Below are positions 1 through 11,430 of a DNA stretch of 64,000 nt, piece after piece; the first letter of the stretch is position 1, and every line of letters begins with the position of its first letter. Source of the DNA: Tiliqua scincoides (taxonomy: Eukaryota > Chordata > Lepidosauria > Squamata > Scincidae); contig NC_089830.1 in assembly GCF_035046505.1 (NCBI RefSeq), positions 22,918,284 through 22,982,283 of the forward strand. The letters run 5' to 3'. The position numbers and the translations under genes are program-made. The notes below the pieces were generated by a model, which saw nothing but the letters and a program-made list of their open reading frames with translations, made no database searches and was not told the DNA's origin.

Positions 1-88
1 CCCTGTGTTCCAAAGTCCTGTGCCACTCCAGCAGACTTTTGCTGGCACACCAATGTGCCATGGCGCACTGGTTGAAAACTGCTGCTCT
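1..88. mobile_element. hAT-like nonautonomous element, right end
   Basis: The end AATGTGCCATGGCGCACTGG followed by TTGAAAACTGC matches the right ends of the elements at 21353-21587 and 28806-29466. The left part lies outside the window. Confidence 0.55.
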
Positions 89-709
89 AGGCTGTCCAAG
101 AGATTTAACTGGAACTGCTCTGACACCGTACATAGGAACGTGAATGGCAAGCAAAATGAGATGCAAGACTTCCACGATTAAAAAAAGATATGATTTTCAA
201 AAAGCAGCCATGGTGGCAGGATTTGGACTGGGAGGAAAGTGCATAAGAAAGGGAAGTTTTAACCTTTTCCCCCTGCACCAATTTCCCAGCTTCAATCCCC
301 CTTGCCTGCTATTAGCCTTGGAGAGAAAAAAATTTTTTTACATGCACATTTGCCCTTAAGTACCATCCACTGTAGCTGATAAGCACTTTGGGGAGGGGGG
401 CAATTTGGATTGGAGCCACGATGCAGGGAGAAAGGGTTAGGCCCCCTCTCCCCTTGCATTATGGCCCCATGGCCCCAAATATAAGGCCTACAGCTGCACC
501 TGCAAGCTAAATGAGACATTTGAGCTTAGACAACCTTAAGTCCCATTGATTCCAACTGTGCTTAGTCAGGATTCGCTTTGTTTGGAAACAAACCCAGGTG
601 AACGGGCTGCAAAATGCTAAAGAGTGTGAAGTGTAAATAAGTCAAAAATAATGCACACCGGAGCAAAAAAAAAATGCAGCCTTCCCATATACATTGATAA
701 GGGTCTGCG
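89..709. other. No recognisable feature
   Basis: No gene or clear repeat seen. A short copy of the dispersed motif may lie near 540-575, too diverged to call. Confidence 0.5.
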
Positions 710-880
710 CTGCCAGTTGGGTTGCCGGATTGACCTGGAGCCTCCCGGGATCAGTATTGATCTCCAGGTGCCTGCTGAAGGAAATCCTGGAGATTTAAAC
801 AATGACATTATGTCACATGGGGGGGGGGGGAAGAGAAGGCACACCAGAAATACCTGGAGGCAGAGATGGCAGGCATAGAC
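710..880. repeat. Dispersed repeat, unclassified
   Basis: The pattern 'gttgccggattgacctggag ... gatctccaggtg' with a following 'gacattatgtcac' resembles 50990-51175, in the same orientation. It looks like an old nonautonomous element. Confidence 0.4.
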
Positions 881-884
881 TAGG

Positions 885-1117
885 TGATTAAGCCATTTCT
901 GCCCAACGTTGCACATATGCAACAGGGCCCAAATGTGTACACCTGTGGGCTGGACAAAAATGGGTTTAACCAGGAAAGAGACCTGGGGGTTATCAGAAAC
1001 AGCTCAATGAAAACGGTGGCTCAAGGCATGGCGGCTGTGAAGAAAGCAAACTCCATGCTAGGGATCATTTGGAAAGGGGCTGCAAATAAAACAATGAATG
1101 TGATCATGTCCTTCTCC
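885..1117 (+). mobile_element. CR1-type LINE fragment (ORF2 C-terminal part)
   Basis: Translation contains QERDLGVIRNSSMK and KKANSMLGIIWKG, the C-terminal reverse-transcriptase region of CR1 (compare QERDLGVVVDRSMK and SSMLGIIRKG in the minus-strand copy at 7395-7685). The copy continues at 1872 after a hAT insertion. Confidence 0.75.
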
Positions 1118-1871
1118 CAGTGGTTTCCAAACTGTGGGTCCAGGTTGTGACTCAGTTGCTGGTGGTTTGCAAAACTGGAAGGGCAGATTATGTGCATCAA
1201 GGGTTACACAAGCTGCTACTTGGAGGGGGGGCCACTGCCAGTGGCAGACCTCCCAGCCTTGCACCCCAGGACAAAGGTCTGTGATGGCGCCCCCCACGGA
1301 CTGTTGCCACCCACTGTGTGAAAATTTGCCCTCCTCCCACTCACTTGAGGCTCACGGAGCCTCGAGCGACCCATGCCTGCATTGGGGAAACTCCCTGAAG
1401 GTTTTCCAAGGCTATAAACTTCCGACCCTGTTGAGAACCTCAGAGAGGCTTCCACGGGGTCCTAGAGGCTCACGTCCGGGACATTTGCTCCATCGGACAT
1501 AATGGAAGGTCTGCAACTGGGCACTGCTGCCCAATCACCTCTAGGGCAGGGGTGTCAAGCTCATTTCATATAGTGGGCCAAATAACACATGGCACCTGCT
1601 GAGGACCGGAAGTTACATCATTAAGTGATTATGATGATGGCCAGAAAGAAGCACTTTATTCTCGCATAGAAACTCATTCGCTGCAAATGACCAAAGGGAA
1701 AAAGGGCAGGGCTTGTTCATAATTTCAAGATATCAGAGAGCCCAATTATCACACTGGGAGAGCCCAATTATAACATGGCCTGGAGAAATGGCTTCCGGGG
1801 CCACACCCAGTCTGAGGGCCTTATGTTTGACACCCTTGCTTTAGGGTTTCTAAAAGGTTTGAGAACCACTG
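1118..1871. mobile_element. hAT-like element inserted in CR1
   Basis: It begins CAGTGGTTTCCAAACTGTGG and ends AGGTTTGAGAACCACTG, imperfect terminal inverted repeats. It splits a CR1 copy, and the flanks CCTTCTCC / CCTTATAC are a diverged 8-bp target duplication. A second hAT lies inside (1547-1838). Confidence 0.7.
1547..1838. mobile_element. hAT-like element nested in another hAT
   Basis: Starts CAGGGGTGTCAAGCTCA and ends TGTTTGACACCCTTG. The flanks CTCTAGGG / CTTTAGGG match at 7 of 8 bases, the hAT target-site length. Confidence 0.75.
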
Positions 1872-2290
1872 CCTTATACAACTCTGTGGTTCCAGGAGCA
1901 TTCGGAGTACAGGGTTCAGTTCCAGTTGTTTCACCTCGAGAGAAAGTTGCCATTGAGCTGGAAAAGGTGCAAAGGATGCCTGCCAAAAATCAGAGGGTTG
2001 GGGCACCTTCCTTCTGAGGAAAGGCTATAACATTTGGAGCATTCAAGTTTGAAGGGGGGGATGTGATTGAAATGGCATGATACATGGCATGGAGAGAGAG
2101 AAGGCTCTCTCTATTTCACAGAGCTGGAGCCAGGGGTCGTCCAATGGAACCAATTGATGGGAGATCTAGGATGGACAAAAGGATGGGATCTCTTCACACA
2201 GGGCATGATTAGTCTTTGGAATTCATGGCTAGAAGATGTGGTGATGGCACTAGCTTTGAAGTCACCAAGCGAGAAGCTGCTCAGCCCCAA
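1872..2290 (+). mobile_element. CR1-type LINE, continuation
   Basis: Resumes the copy at 885-1117 with LYNSVV (CR1 LYKSMV), then AIELEKVQRM. Heavily diverged. 2290-2580 holds nothing I recognise. Confidence 0.65.
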
Positions 2291-2579
2291 AATGAATCAG
2301 GTGCTCTCAAGCGTCCAGCCCCAACGTCAAAAGGCCCCATGGCAAGGAGAGTGTTCAAATTTTAAGGAGTCCGATTCTCCCCTCTCATGTCTTCCACCAG
2401 GTTTCGAGATTCAGCCTTCTCCTCTCTCCCTGTAAACTTCCTTTATCAAGTCTGAAAAGATATCTGCACCACCTTGGCAAGACCAGACATGCACAGACCT
2501 GATTGCTTCAGCTTGCTCACTCAGTGATCCTTGATTCTGCCCATCAGCTTTGAACAGGGCAGTTCCATGTCCCAGAATG

Positions 2580-3290
2580 CCAATGCAAGGGAGGGCACCT
2601 TGTTATCTGGTCTCTTGCAGGTCTCTTGTTATCTGGTGTGCTCCGTGGGGCATTTGGTGGGCCGCTGTGAGATACAGGAAGCTGGGCTAGATGGGCCTGT
2701 GGCCTGATCCAGTGGGGCTGTTCTTATGTTCTTAACTACAATTCCCAGGAGGCCTTGCAGGTCTCTTGTTATCTGGTGTGCTCCCTGGGGCATTTGGTGG
2801 GCCGCTGTGAGATACAGGAAGCTGGACTAGATGGGCCTATGGCCTGATCCAGTGGGGCTGTTCTTATGTTCTTAAACTACAATTCCCAGGAGGCCTTGCA
2901 GGTCTCTTGTTATCTGGTGTGCTCCCTGGGGCATTTGGTGGCCGCTGTGAGATACAGGACGCTGGACTAGACGGCCTATGGCCTGATCCAGTGGGGCTGT
3001 TCTTATGTTCTTAAACTACAATTCCCAGGAGGCCTTGCAGGTCTCTTGTTATCTGGTGTGCTCCCTGGGGCATTTGGTGGCCGCTGTGAGATACAGGACG
3101 CTGGACTAGACGGGCCTATGGCCTGATCCAGTGGGGCTGTTCTTATGTTCTTAAACTACAATTCCCAGGAGGCCTTGCAGGTCTCTTGTTATCTGGTGTG
3201 CTCCCTGGGGCATTTGGTGGCCGCTGTGAGATACAGGACGCTGGACTAGACGGGCCTATGGCCTGATCCAGTGGGGCTGTTCTTCTGACA
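2580..3290 (+). repeat. ~140-bp tandem array made from a CR1 3' end
   Basis: About five units start GGCCTTGCAG at 2751, 2892, 3031 and 3171 (spacing 141, 139, 140), with partial units at each end. Each unit is a CR1 3' terminus (CTGATCCAGTGGGGCTGTTC, then TTATGTTCTTAA) plus 'ctacaattcccagga'. Later units share 'ggtggccgctgtgagatacaggac', showing stepwise amplification. Confidence 0.85.
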
Positions 3291-3296
3291 TTCCGA

Positions 3297-3530
3297 CATG
3301 GGCTTGGGTGATTTTAGAAGGGGATTTGGCAATCTCATGGAGGATAAGTCTATCAGTGGCTACAAATCAGGATAGCTATATGTTTCCCCTGGGTACCCCT
3401 GGTTACTGTGGTAGTGTGCCTTGGAATACTGGCTGCAGGGGAGCAACAGAGGGCAGGAAGTCTATCTTACTACCTTGCAATGTAGGCTTCCGAGAGGTAC
3501 CTGGTGGACCACCATGGACTTGGACTGGAT
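3297..3530 (+). mobile_element. CR1-type LINE 3' end, second subfamily
   Basis: Contains 'attttagaaggggatttggc' and 'tatcagtggctacaaatcag', the CR1 C-terminal and 3'-UTR pattern, and ends 'ttggactggat', continued at 4280 with 'gactagatgacc'. The hAT at 3531 splits it. Confidence 0.6.
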
Positions 3531-4279
3531 CAGTGTTTTTCAAACTGTGGGTTGGGACCCACTAGGTGGGCCGAGAGCCAATTTCATGTGGGTTCCCATT
3601 CATTTAATATTTTATTTTTCATACATTAGACTTGATGCTACCATGGTATGTGACTGGTTGGCAACCTTCAGTCTCGAAAGACTGTGGTATAAGCCTACAG
3701 CACCCAGTATTCCCAAGCGGTCTCCCATCCAAGTACTAACCAGGCCTGACCCTGCTTAGCTTCCGAGATCATGGTAGAAGCCTACAGCACCCAGTATTCC
3801 CAGGCGGTCTCCCATCCAAGTACTAACCAGGCCTGACCCTGCTTAGCTTCCGAGATCATGGTGGAAGCCTACAGCATCCGGTATTCCCAGGCGGTCTCCC
3901 ATCCAAGTACTAACCAGGCCTGACCCTGCTTAGCTTCCAACGTCATGGTATAAGCCTACAGCACCCGGTATTCCCAGGCGGTTTCCCATCCAAGTACTAA
4001 CCAGGCCTGACCCTGCTTAGCTTCGAAGATCAGACGAGATCAGGCATGTGCAGGGCATGTGACTGCATTTGGGGAAATGTTACAGACCTGTACTTTGAAC
4101 AAGCTACTATGTATATTCTTTTAACAATGATATTAAATGGGACTTACTCCTGGGTAAGTGTGGGTAGGATTGCAGCCTAGGATTGTTAAAAGTGTTCCTG
4201 CTTGATGATATCACTTCCAGTCATGACATCTTCTCATTTCAAAAAGTGGGTCCAAGTGCTAAATGTGCAAGAACCACTG
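3531..4279. mobile_element. hAT-like element split by a 5S SINE array
   Basis: Starts CAGTGTTTTTCAAACTGTGG and ends AAGAACCACTG. Flanks GACTGGAT / GACTAGAT match at 7 of 8 bases. The interior resembles 44365-44693 in the opposite orientation, including a copy of the dispersed motif near 4141-4182. Confidence 0.75.
3657..4056 (-). mobile_element. 5S-rRNA-derived SINE array, 87-bp units
   Basis: Four 5S-derived units with starts at 3692, 3779, 3866 and 3953, exactly 87 bp apart. Each carries the 5S internal promoter segment (complement of AAGCTAAGCAGGGTCAGGCC and GATGGGAGACCGCC). The 3' tail TTCGAGACTGAAGGTTGCC lies at 3660-3680. A perfect 9-bp duplication ATGTGACTG (3648-3656, 4057-4065) shows the whole array inserted as one retroposon. 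Confidence 0.85.
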
Positions 4280-4289
4280 GACTAGATGA

Positions 4290-4865
4290 CCTTATGGATC
4301 CCTTCCATTATTCTATGAAAAGCAGATGGAGGGTTGTTGGGTCTGTGGCCCGATCTAGCAATTCCTAAGCACCCTTGGATGCTGCAAGTCCCCCCCTTCC
4401 TCCCTCCCCACTTTGGCATGGCCCCAAGGAACCTCTGTGGCTTTCATACATCTTCCCCACCTGCATAAGACCTTGTACTGCTTGTTCCCTCTGGTGTGTG
4501 TCTGGCAGCCATAGGAAATCAATTGGCCAGTTTACTGTCTGGTCGATTCCCAGGTGGTTTCTAGGTTACTTGGGCCGCATTGATGCAGCCGGCACAGAGC
4601 TCAGATCAATGAAAACCAGCGGTCTTGGCGTTACCTGTGCCCTTGAGAGAACTGACTAGCCCAGGCTTGGAGAACTTCTGCACTGAACCATCATGGAGTG
4701 ATGTGAAAGGAATTGGCAGCCCATTCACAAAGGTCATCCTCACGGTTAGCTGTACCCCATTTGTGGCCCATGGAAGCCCAAAGAAGGGCACCTGATCTCT
4801 AGCACTGCAACATCTTTGAGAGTTAAGACATCAGCAGATAGTCCCCATTTCATAGTGTGAGTAGA
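4290..4865. other. No recognisable feature
   Basis: Unique-looking sequence with no gene signal; a CR1 remnant may run to about 4330. Confidence 0.5.
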
Positions 4866-5052
4866 GCTGCTGTCCTATACACAATTTCATGGGAGTAAGC
4901 CCATTGAAATTAGGGAAACTGACTTCTGAGTCAACTTGCAAAGGACTGTGCTATAGCAGGGCACTCTAAGGCATGTCTACTCAGAAGTAAGCCCCATTGA
5001 GTTCAGTGGGACAATATACTCCTAGGTACATTTGTATAGGATTGTAGCTTAA
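4866..5052. repeat. Two copies of the dispersed GTCTACTCAGAAGTAAG motif
   Basis: The 4970-5050 copy reads plus (TGTCTACTCAGAAGTAAGCC ... ATAGGATTGTAGC); the 4870-4955 copy reads minus. The family is about 75-85 bp and recurs at 5785, 5990, 8111, 16784-17325, 40530, 44190, 47242-47600 and 49090. Confidence 0.7.
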
Positions 5053-5129
5053 GCCTAAATGTGTGTGTAAAACCATTATATGCAATTCCCCTGTTTTACC
5101 CTGGCTTTGTTTTGCCAAACTCTCAGCAC

Positions 5130-5600
5130 AAACTTCACCTAGAGAACCTATGCCCACTTTAAGCTAATTAGCTCCCCCTGTGTTCCCCAACAATGGCCCT
5201 AATTCTGCACTGCAGAGCTGCCAGACCCCCCCACCAGGGTAGCTCACCTGTTCAATCTGCAGAGGTCCTCCTTCCTCCCCTGCCAGCAGCTTCTCCAGCA
5301 ACCACTTGACCCCACAGCAGATCTTGGGAGTGGCAACTACACACCTATCTCCAGCAGTCTCTGTTCCAACAGTCCTCAGAAGTCCATTCACCCATCTGTC
5401 CATTAGTAAGTTAGTCCATCAGCCAGTTCCTCAGTTGGTCCATCCATAAAGTGCACCCTCCTCCTCCTCCTCCTCCTCCTCCAAGCTCACTCGCTCCCTC
5501 CCTTCTACACTCACCACACTCTCTCTTCTTCAGGTGCTGTTTTTATCCCTTAATGACCTGGTTGCCTTTAGTGGCTGCAGCTGTACAGCATACCCACTGC
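5130..5600 (-). repeat. Unclassified dispersed repeat, copy 1
   Basis: The complement matches 17555-18075 throughout: GTACAGCTGCAGCCACT near the start, a TATA-like run, GAACAGGTGAGCTACCCTGG, and 'agcttaaagtggg' at the end. It could be an LTR or leader remnant, but no paired ends are seen. A (CCT)n run lies at 5456-5480. Confidence 0.6.
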
Positions 5601-5784
5601 TAGTTAGAGCCCTGGGGTTAACCCTATGCTTGCCAGCCAGAGCAAGGGGCCAGTGTTGACACCACACCCAGAGGGATCATGTGCACTTCCATTACAGGCT
5701 TCTATTCCCCTTCCCTTCAACTGTTACCCATTGTGCCAATACTTTGACTGTAAGCCCCTCAGGGCAGGGACCCTGGCCCTACTG

Positions 5785-6078
5785 GACAGTAAGCTCCACT
5801 GAATGCAGTGGGGCTTACTTCTGAGAAAATATGCATAGGATTTGAGCTGCAACATTACCAACTGAATGTAGCAAGTCCCCTTTGGAGCGATCCTGCCATC
5901 TCAGACGTCCTTCAACACCATGCCGAAAGCATGAGAGATGTTTTAGGGTTTCCTTCTGTCCAATTCTAAATCTAAATATTTGCATATATATAGCACAATC
6001 CTATGCATGTCTACTCAGAAGTAAGTCCTATTGAGTTCAGTTGGGCTTACTCCCAGGAAAGTACATATCAGATTGCAG
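5785..6078 (+). repeat. Dispersed motif copies
   Basis: Two copies, about 5785-5850 (partial) and 5990-6078 (TGTCTACTCAGAAGTAAGTC). The sequence between is unremarkable. Confidence 0.6.
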
Positions 6079-6079
6079 T

Positions 6080-6778
6080 CCCATACTTTCTTCAATATCT
6101 CTCAAGATTTGGGAGAAATCTACATGTTCATTTCAATGAAACTGATCCACCAGTCAAAAAGGCACATGGTTCATCAACCAAAAACCACCTTGAAACTCCC
6201 AGTGGACATACATACCCTGATCATTCACAAATTAGGGTGACATGCATGTTCTGTTACGTTTTTCCCCAAACTATCTTAAACAGCACCTCCTGGGAACCGT
6301 ACTTGAGATTCCAGATTAGCGCAGCAGTTCCTGGTGGGCCACACACAGACACTTGTGCGCACACTGGCTGTTTAACTGACACGGCACTTATTATCTCACA
6401 GTGTGCACTAGTTCCATATTGCATTTGGATCTTAACAAGCAACCTGCAGCCACAGATTTGGCTGGTTAGTTCAAATCGAAATGGGGGAATTTAGCCCATT
6501 CCTGCCACCTATTAAGCTTCAATTCTATCCGTGACTTTACAGCTCTGCAGCATCCAAAGCTCTCTTGTCTCTCTGCAGCACATGGATCTTCCTATCTCTT
6601 GGTCCTGAGTGAGTCCTTGTTGACTTGATTCACAACCCCTTCAACCCCTGACTGCTTCCCTCTGAGGGGTGAGAATGTAAACATTTTGTGACAGCATAGC
6701 AGCTCAGCCAATCACTTAAAGGGAGGGATTACTGGGAAAAACGCAAACATGATTGGATTTGGGATTTGAAAATTCCCA
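6080..6778. other. No recognisable feature
   Basis: A 163-residue open frame (6003-6494) exists but shows no known family and overlaps a repeat at its start. Confidence 0.5.
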
Positions 6779-6780
6779 TT

Positions 6781-7745
6781 CATAAGAACATAAGAACAGC
6801 CCCACTGGATCAGGCCATAGACCCATCTAGTCCAGCTTCCTGTATCTCACAGCGGCCCACGAAATGCCCCAGGGAGCACACCAGATCACGAGACCTTCAT
6901 CCTGGTGTCATCCCTTGCATCTGGCATTCTGACGTAGCCATTTCTAAAATCAGGAGGTTGCACATACACATCATGGCTTGTAACCCGTAATGGATTTATC
7001 TTCCAGAAACTTGTCCAATCCCCTTTTAAAGGCATCAAGGCCAGATGCCATCACCACATCCTGCAGCAAGGAGTTCCACAGACTGACCACAAGCTGAGTA
7101 AAGAAGTATTTTCTTTTGTCTATTCTAACGCTCCCTACACTCAATTTTAGTGGATGTTCCCTGGTTCTGGTGTTATGTGAGAGTGTAAAGAGCATCTCTC
7201 TATCCACTTTATCCTTCCCATGCATAATTTTGTATGTCTCAATCATGTCCCCCCTCAGGCGTCTCTTCTAGGCTGAAGCGGCCCAAATGCCATAGCCTTT
7301 CTTCATAAGGAAGGTGCCCCAGCCCAGCAATCATCTTAGTTGCCCTCTTTTGCACCTTTTCTATTTCCACTATATCCTTTTTGAGATGCAGTGACTAGAA
7401 CTGGACACAATACTCCAGGTGTGGCCTTACCATAGATTTGTACAACAGCATTATAATATTAGCCGTTTTGTTCTCAATACCTTTCCTAATGATCCCAAGC
7501 ATAGAACTGACCTTCTGTACTGCCGGCGCACATTGGGTCGACACTTTCATCGACCTGTCCACCACCACCCCAAGATCTCTCTCCTGATCTGTCACAGACA
7601 GCTCAGAACCCATCAGCCTATATGTGAAGTTTTGATTTTTTGCCCCAATGTGCATGACTTTACACTTACTTACATTGAAACGCATCTGCCATTTTGCTGC
7701 CCATTCTGCCAGTCTGGAGAGATCCTTCTGGAGCTCCTCACAATC
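6781..7745 (-). mobile_element. CR1-type LINE, 5'-truncated, with ORF2 C-terminus
   Basis: The best-preserved CR1 in the window. Minus-strand frames at 7395-7685 (KCKVMHIGAK, QERDLGVVVD, RPHLEYCVQF) and 6971-7246 ([36 protein letters not shown]) are the CR1 reverse-transcriptase C-terminus in two broken frames. The 3' end is the usual CTTATGTTCTTATG complement at 6781. Confidence 0.9.
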
Positions 7746-7817
7746 ACGTTTGTGTGGAGAAAACAGACCATTCCCAAATTACAAATTCCCTTTAAGCAAT
7801 TGATTGAGCTGCTGTTT

Positions 7818-7862
7818 TTGTTGGCAACCTTCAGTCTCGAAAGACTATGGTATCGCACTCTG
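7818..7862 (-). mobile_element. LINE/5S-SINE tail fragment
   Basis: 'ttggcaaccttcagtctcga' then 'aagactatggtatcgc' is the shared 3' tail also seen at 20120, 38016 and at the ends of the 5S SINEs. No 5S body follows. Confidence 0.65.
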
Positions 7863-7931
7863 AGCTGCCACAGAATGTTTACTTTCTCATTCCCGATATC
7901 TATGGGGGACACATTCCTGCTCTCCCCAATG

Positions 7932-8250
7932 CAGGGTGACCAGATGTAATGGAGGACAGAGTGCTTATGCCTTTAACCAATGTATAGAAGGGGGGATTTT
8001 GGCAGGTGCAGCTTTTTAAACTCTTCCATGTTGAGCTGCACCTGACAATGTTTATTTATTTATATACCTCCTTTCTCCCCAAAGGGACCCAATTCCCTCT
8101 TCTGTACAGTGGTTATAGGTACCCAGCCCAATCCGAAGTAGGTCTACTCAAAAGTAAGTCCCAATATATTCAATGGGGCTTGCTCCCAGGAAAGTGTGCA
8201 TAAGGTTGTAGCCACAGGCACTCTGTCCTCCATTGTATCTGGTCACCCTG
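7932..8250. mobile_element. Foldback hAT-type MITE, interrupted
   Basis: Starts CAGGGTGACCAGATGTAATG and ends CATTGTATCTGGTCACCCTG; 27325-27491 is an uninterrupted copy. Flanks CCCCAATG / CCCTCATG match at 6 of 8. A dispersed-motif copy (about 8111-8212) and a 'tttatttatataccyc' fragment near 8050-8088 are inserted. Confidence 0.75.
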
Positions 8251-9069
8251 CCCTCATGGATACCTGTAAAAATTTCACCCATTATTCTGAAGACCTCCCC
8301 GCCAAAGACAGAAAGACAGAAAGAAAGATTTCTCTAAACAAAATCAGAATCTCGCCCAGACTTGCCTCCCTCCCTTTCCCCCACAGTAATCTACTGTGGT
8401 GCCAGAGTGGTTCAAGAGATGACTGACTATTTTGGTCATCCAATTGTATGCAACTTTGTGACATCCTTGTGTCCAGCCTTGTGACATCACCAGGCCCCAC
8501 ATCCTGAATCTCAGGTTTGGCGGGGCTGCCAACCTGGCGTTGCTGGCCATTTGGGTAGGCTGGACCCAACAGTGGCTGATGGTATAATGAAACCTGGTTC
8601 TTCAACTCGTAGGCCATTGGTGAGCAAAAAACAAAAACAAAAACCTGCACTTGTCAAAGATGATGCATCTCTGCTGTGGTCTATTTCTCTGTCTCTCAAA
8701 CCACAGGCGCTGATATTCTCATTGATTTTCATGCTTCCCTCCCACTTGCCAGCCCACAGGCGGCAGGAGGAATCCTTCATGCAGCCTCGTCAGCGGGAGA
8801 ATGTCTCCCACTCAGAGCGGAGACTTGTAAAGTGAAATACCGAACGTTGTTATCTTGGGGATGATAGTTGTACGCACAGCTCATCACCTCTGCTGCCCCC
8901 CCCCACTCCCTCCTACTGTTGCAAATCTGATTGCTGCTCTTCCGTGTGATGTACAGAGGTGGCACAAGTTCATGCCCCAGAGAGATCATGGGTGGAACAA
9001 GGATTGGAAAGGACACATGAAGATCAAACCAGAGCTTACTCGACATGAATCTAAGCGTGGAGGGTGTAT
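8251..9069. other. No recognisable feature
   Basis: Several short open frames overlap in all directions with no family resemblance. No gene called. Confidence 0.5.
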
Positions 9070-9287
9070 CCCAGCGATTTTCAACCACTGTGCCATGGTA
9101 CATTGGTTCGCCACAAGTGTGCCGCGGGAGTTTGGGGGAGCAACATGTATTAGTAGGTCCATTGGGGAATGTGAACCCCCCCCCCCCGGCAGTGCAGTGT
9201 GCCTTGTCAAAAAAATTGATGGTGTACCTTGACTATTTTAGCACCTCGTCAGTGTGCCCTGAGATGAAAAAATTGAAAATCATTGGT
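9070..9287. mobile_element. hAT-like nonautonomous element
   Basis: Left end 'cagcgattttcaaccactgt', right end 'aaaattgaaaatcattg', as in 21353-21587. It contains the internal 'cacacttgtggc'-type sequence. Confidence 0.6.
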
Positions 9288-9884
9288 GTATCCTCTGGGT
9301 CAGGGGTGGTCCCTGAGTTCTATGGTTTAAGCTGTTGACCAGTGAAAGGTCAAGCATCTTCTATTTGTACCAGGCTCAGCCAATCCAGGGGCGACCTGCC
9401 AATCACAGGGCCCCATGTTCCAAACTTCTATTCCTTTCATTCTGAGCCTATGGAAGAACTCTGAGGACCCAAGCAAACGAGACATCTACTGGGCTAGGTC
9501 CCAATCTTAACCACAGAAGGTCTGGCTTCAAGTCCAAAAGTCCCCACTTGCATTCTTCTTAGGCACACCTGTGGGTTTTTTTCTGCAAGCAAGTCCAGGA
9601 AAGCCCCAGGGTTTGGTATTTGGTGATGGCCGCTTACTTAGACTTTAAAAAGGGGGACGACGACGGAGAGAAGAATTAGACAAATTTATGTCTATCAATT
9701 GTGATTGACCACTATCACTAAAGGGAATCTCTTTGTTCAGAGTGGGAAACAGCTGAGGCATTTAGAGCCTGCATTTTGCCTTCTGAAAACATCTGTAGAG
9801 ACACTGTGGGAGACAGCATGATCCAGAAGGCTTCTGCCTTTGTTCTTCTATTGACAAGGTAAAGGTTTCTTTACCCACAGTGTC
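9288..9884. other. No recognisable feature
   Basis: Unique-looking sequence without gene signal. Confidence 0.45.
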
Positions 9885-10195
9885 GTTAATCTGTGGAACT
9901 CCTTGCTGCAGGATGTGGTGATGGTGCCTGGCCTAGATGCCTTTACATGGGGATTGGACAGATTGATGGAGGAAAAAGTCCATCACAGGTTACAGGCTGT
10001 GATGAGTATATGCACCGTCCTGATTTTAGAAGTAGATTATCTCTGAATGCCAGGTGCAATATAGTGGCAACAAGATGCAGGTATCATGTTGTCTTGTGTG
10101 GTCCCCGAGGCATCTGGTAGGCCACTGAGATATAGAAGGCTAGACTAGATGGGCCTTTGGCCTGATCCAGCAGGGCTCTTCTTATGCTCTTATGA
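9885..10195 (+). mobile_element. CR1-type LINE 3' end
   Basis: 'cgttaatctgtggaactcct' (VNLWNSL) leads into the 3' UTR and ends 'gggctcttcttatgctctta'. Diverged from the 25.5-kb copy. Confidence 0.75.
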
Positions 10196-10199
10196 CAAC

Positions 10200-10984
10200 C
10201 CTGATCTCAGTAACGCCCAAAGTGAGCTTGTGAGATAGACCGTTGTTAATTCACATTGTGGGTGGAGATCACAGAATAGTGGTCACTCACCCTGGATGTC
10301 CAGAACTGAGCAGGAAACCAGTTTCTGATGTCCCAAGTCTTTCTTTAGTCCGCCACTTTATTTAATGACGCCAGTCTCTCTCCTGCACCATGACTTCTCC
10401 CGTGCCTGTTCGTCTCTCCCTTCCTCCGGCCACCGGCACCTGCTCCTTTGGCCCATCAATATCAATGCATGGATCTGATTGCAACATTACTTAAACCTTG
10501 GAGAAAAATAATTTCAAGGATAAATTATTAATTTGTATCGAACCTGCCGTAATTGTCCTATTAAGTCTAACAAAGCCATATGTTTGGTCGGGGGTATTTA
10601 TTCAAGACCGTAATTCCCATCGACGTCCTCAATTCTAATTAACGGACGCTTAGCAAACAGGTTCCATAATTGATATACCCCCACCCAAATCGATCACCTT
10701 TGTAGAATCCTTCCCCTTCTCTTTCTCTCTCCCTCCCCCCCCCCCACTTCCATCTGTGTCTTTGCTGGCTGCTTGAAGGATACCGATTCATTTTCTTTTT
10801 GAATTAAAATTTCAAAATAGGCCTTCATTTTACAAAGCTGTGCTCAAAATGCAGCTTCCTCTGATGCAGGCCAACCAGATGCAAAGGAAGATGGGAGTCT
10901 TGTAGCTTGAGGATGAACCTTTTCTTCTCCCGAAAGCTGCAGAAATGCATCCTCTTTGCTTCCAGTGCCAGAGGCCTCCCCAAA
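10200..10984. other. Unique sequence; possible conserved noncoding element at 10470-10700
   Basis: 10470-10700 is AT-rich yet keeps CpGs ('cggacgc', 'cgacgtc', 'atcgatc') and has several TAATTA/ATTAAT sites, unlike the flanking repeats. This style is typical of vertebrate conserved noncoding DNA, but conservation cannot be seen in one sequence. Confidence 0.3.
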
Positions 10985-11430
10985 CATATAGCCCAATCCT
11001 AAGCAGTGTTGGCGCAGCAGCCCACCAGATGTTTCAGGAAGCATACAAGTCAACAAGACACCCATAGCATCTTGCCAGTCCCTTGCACCTGGCCTTAAGA
11101 GGTAGCCCACGTCTAAAGCCAGGAGGTCATGTATACCCATCGTGGCTTATAACCTACAATGGACTTTTCTTCCATCAATCTGTCCAATACCCTTTTAAAG
11201 GCATCTAAACCAGATGCCATCACCACATCCTGGAGCAAGGAGTTCCACAGATTAATTACTCGCTGTGTAAAAAAAAAAACATTTTCTTTGGTGTATTCTA
11301 ACTCTCCTGATACTCAATTTTAGTAGATGTCCCCTAGTTCTGGTGTTGTGCGAGAGGGAAAAGAACACCCCTCTAGCCACTCTATCCATTCCATGCATAA
11401 TTTTGTATATCTTAATCATACCCCCGCCCC
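10985..11430 (-). mobile_element. CR1-type LINE 3' end
   Basis: Complement encodes MIKIYKIMHGMDRVARGVFF and LSHNTRTRGHLLKL. The 3' terminus is diverged, with a 'cccaatcctaagcagtg' junction near 10990. Confidence 0.8.
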
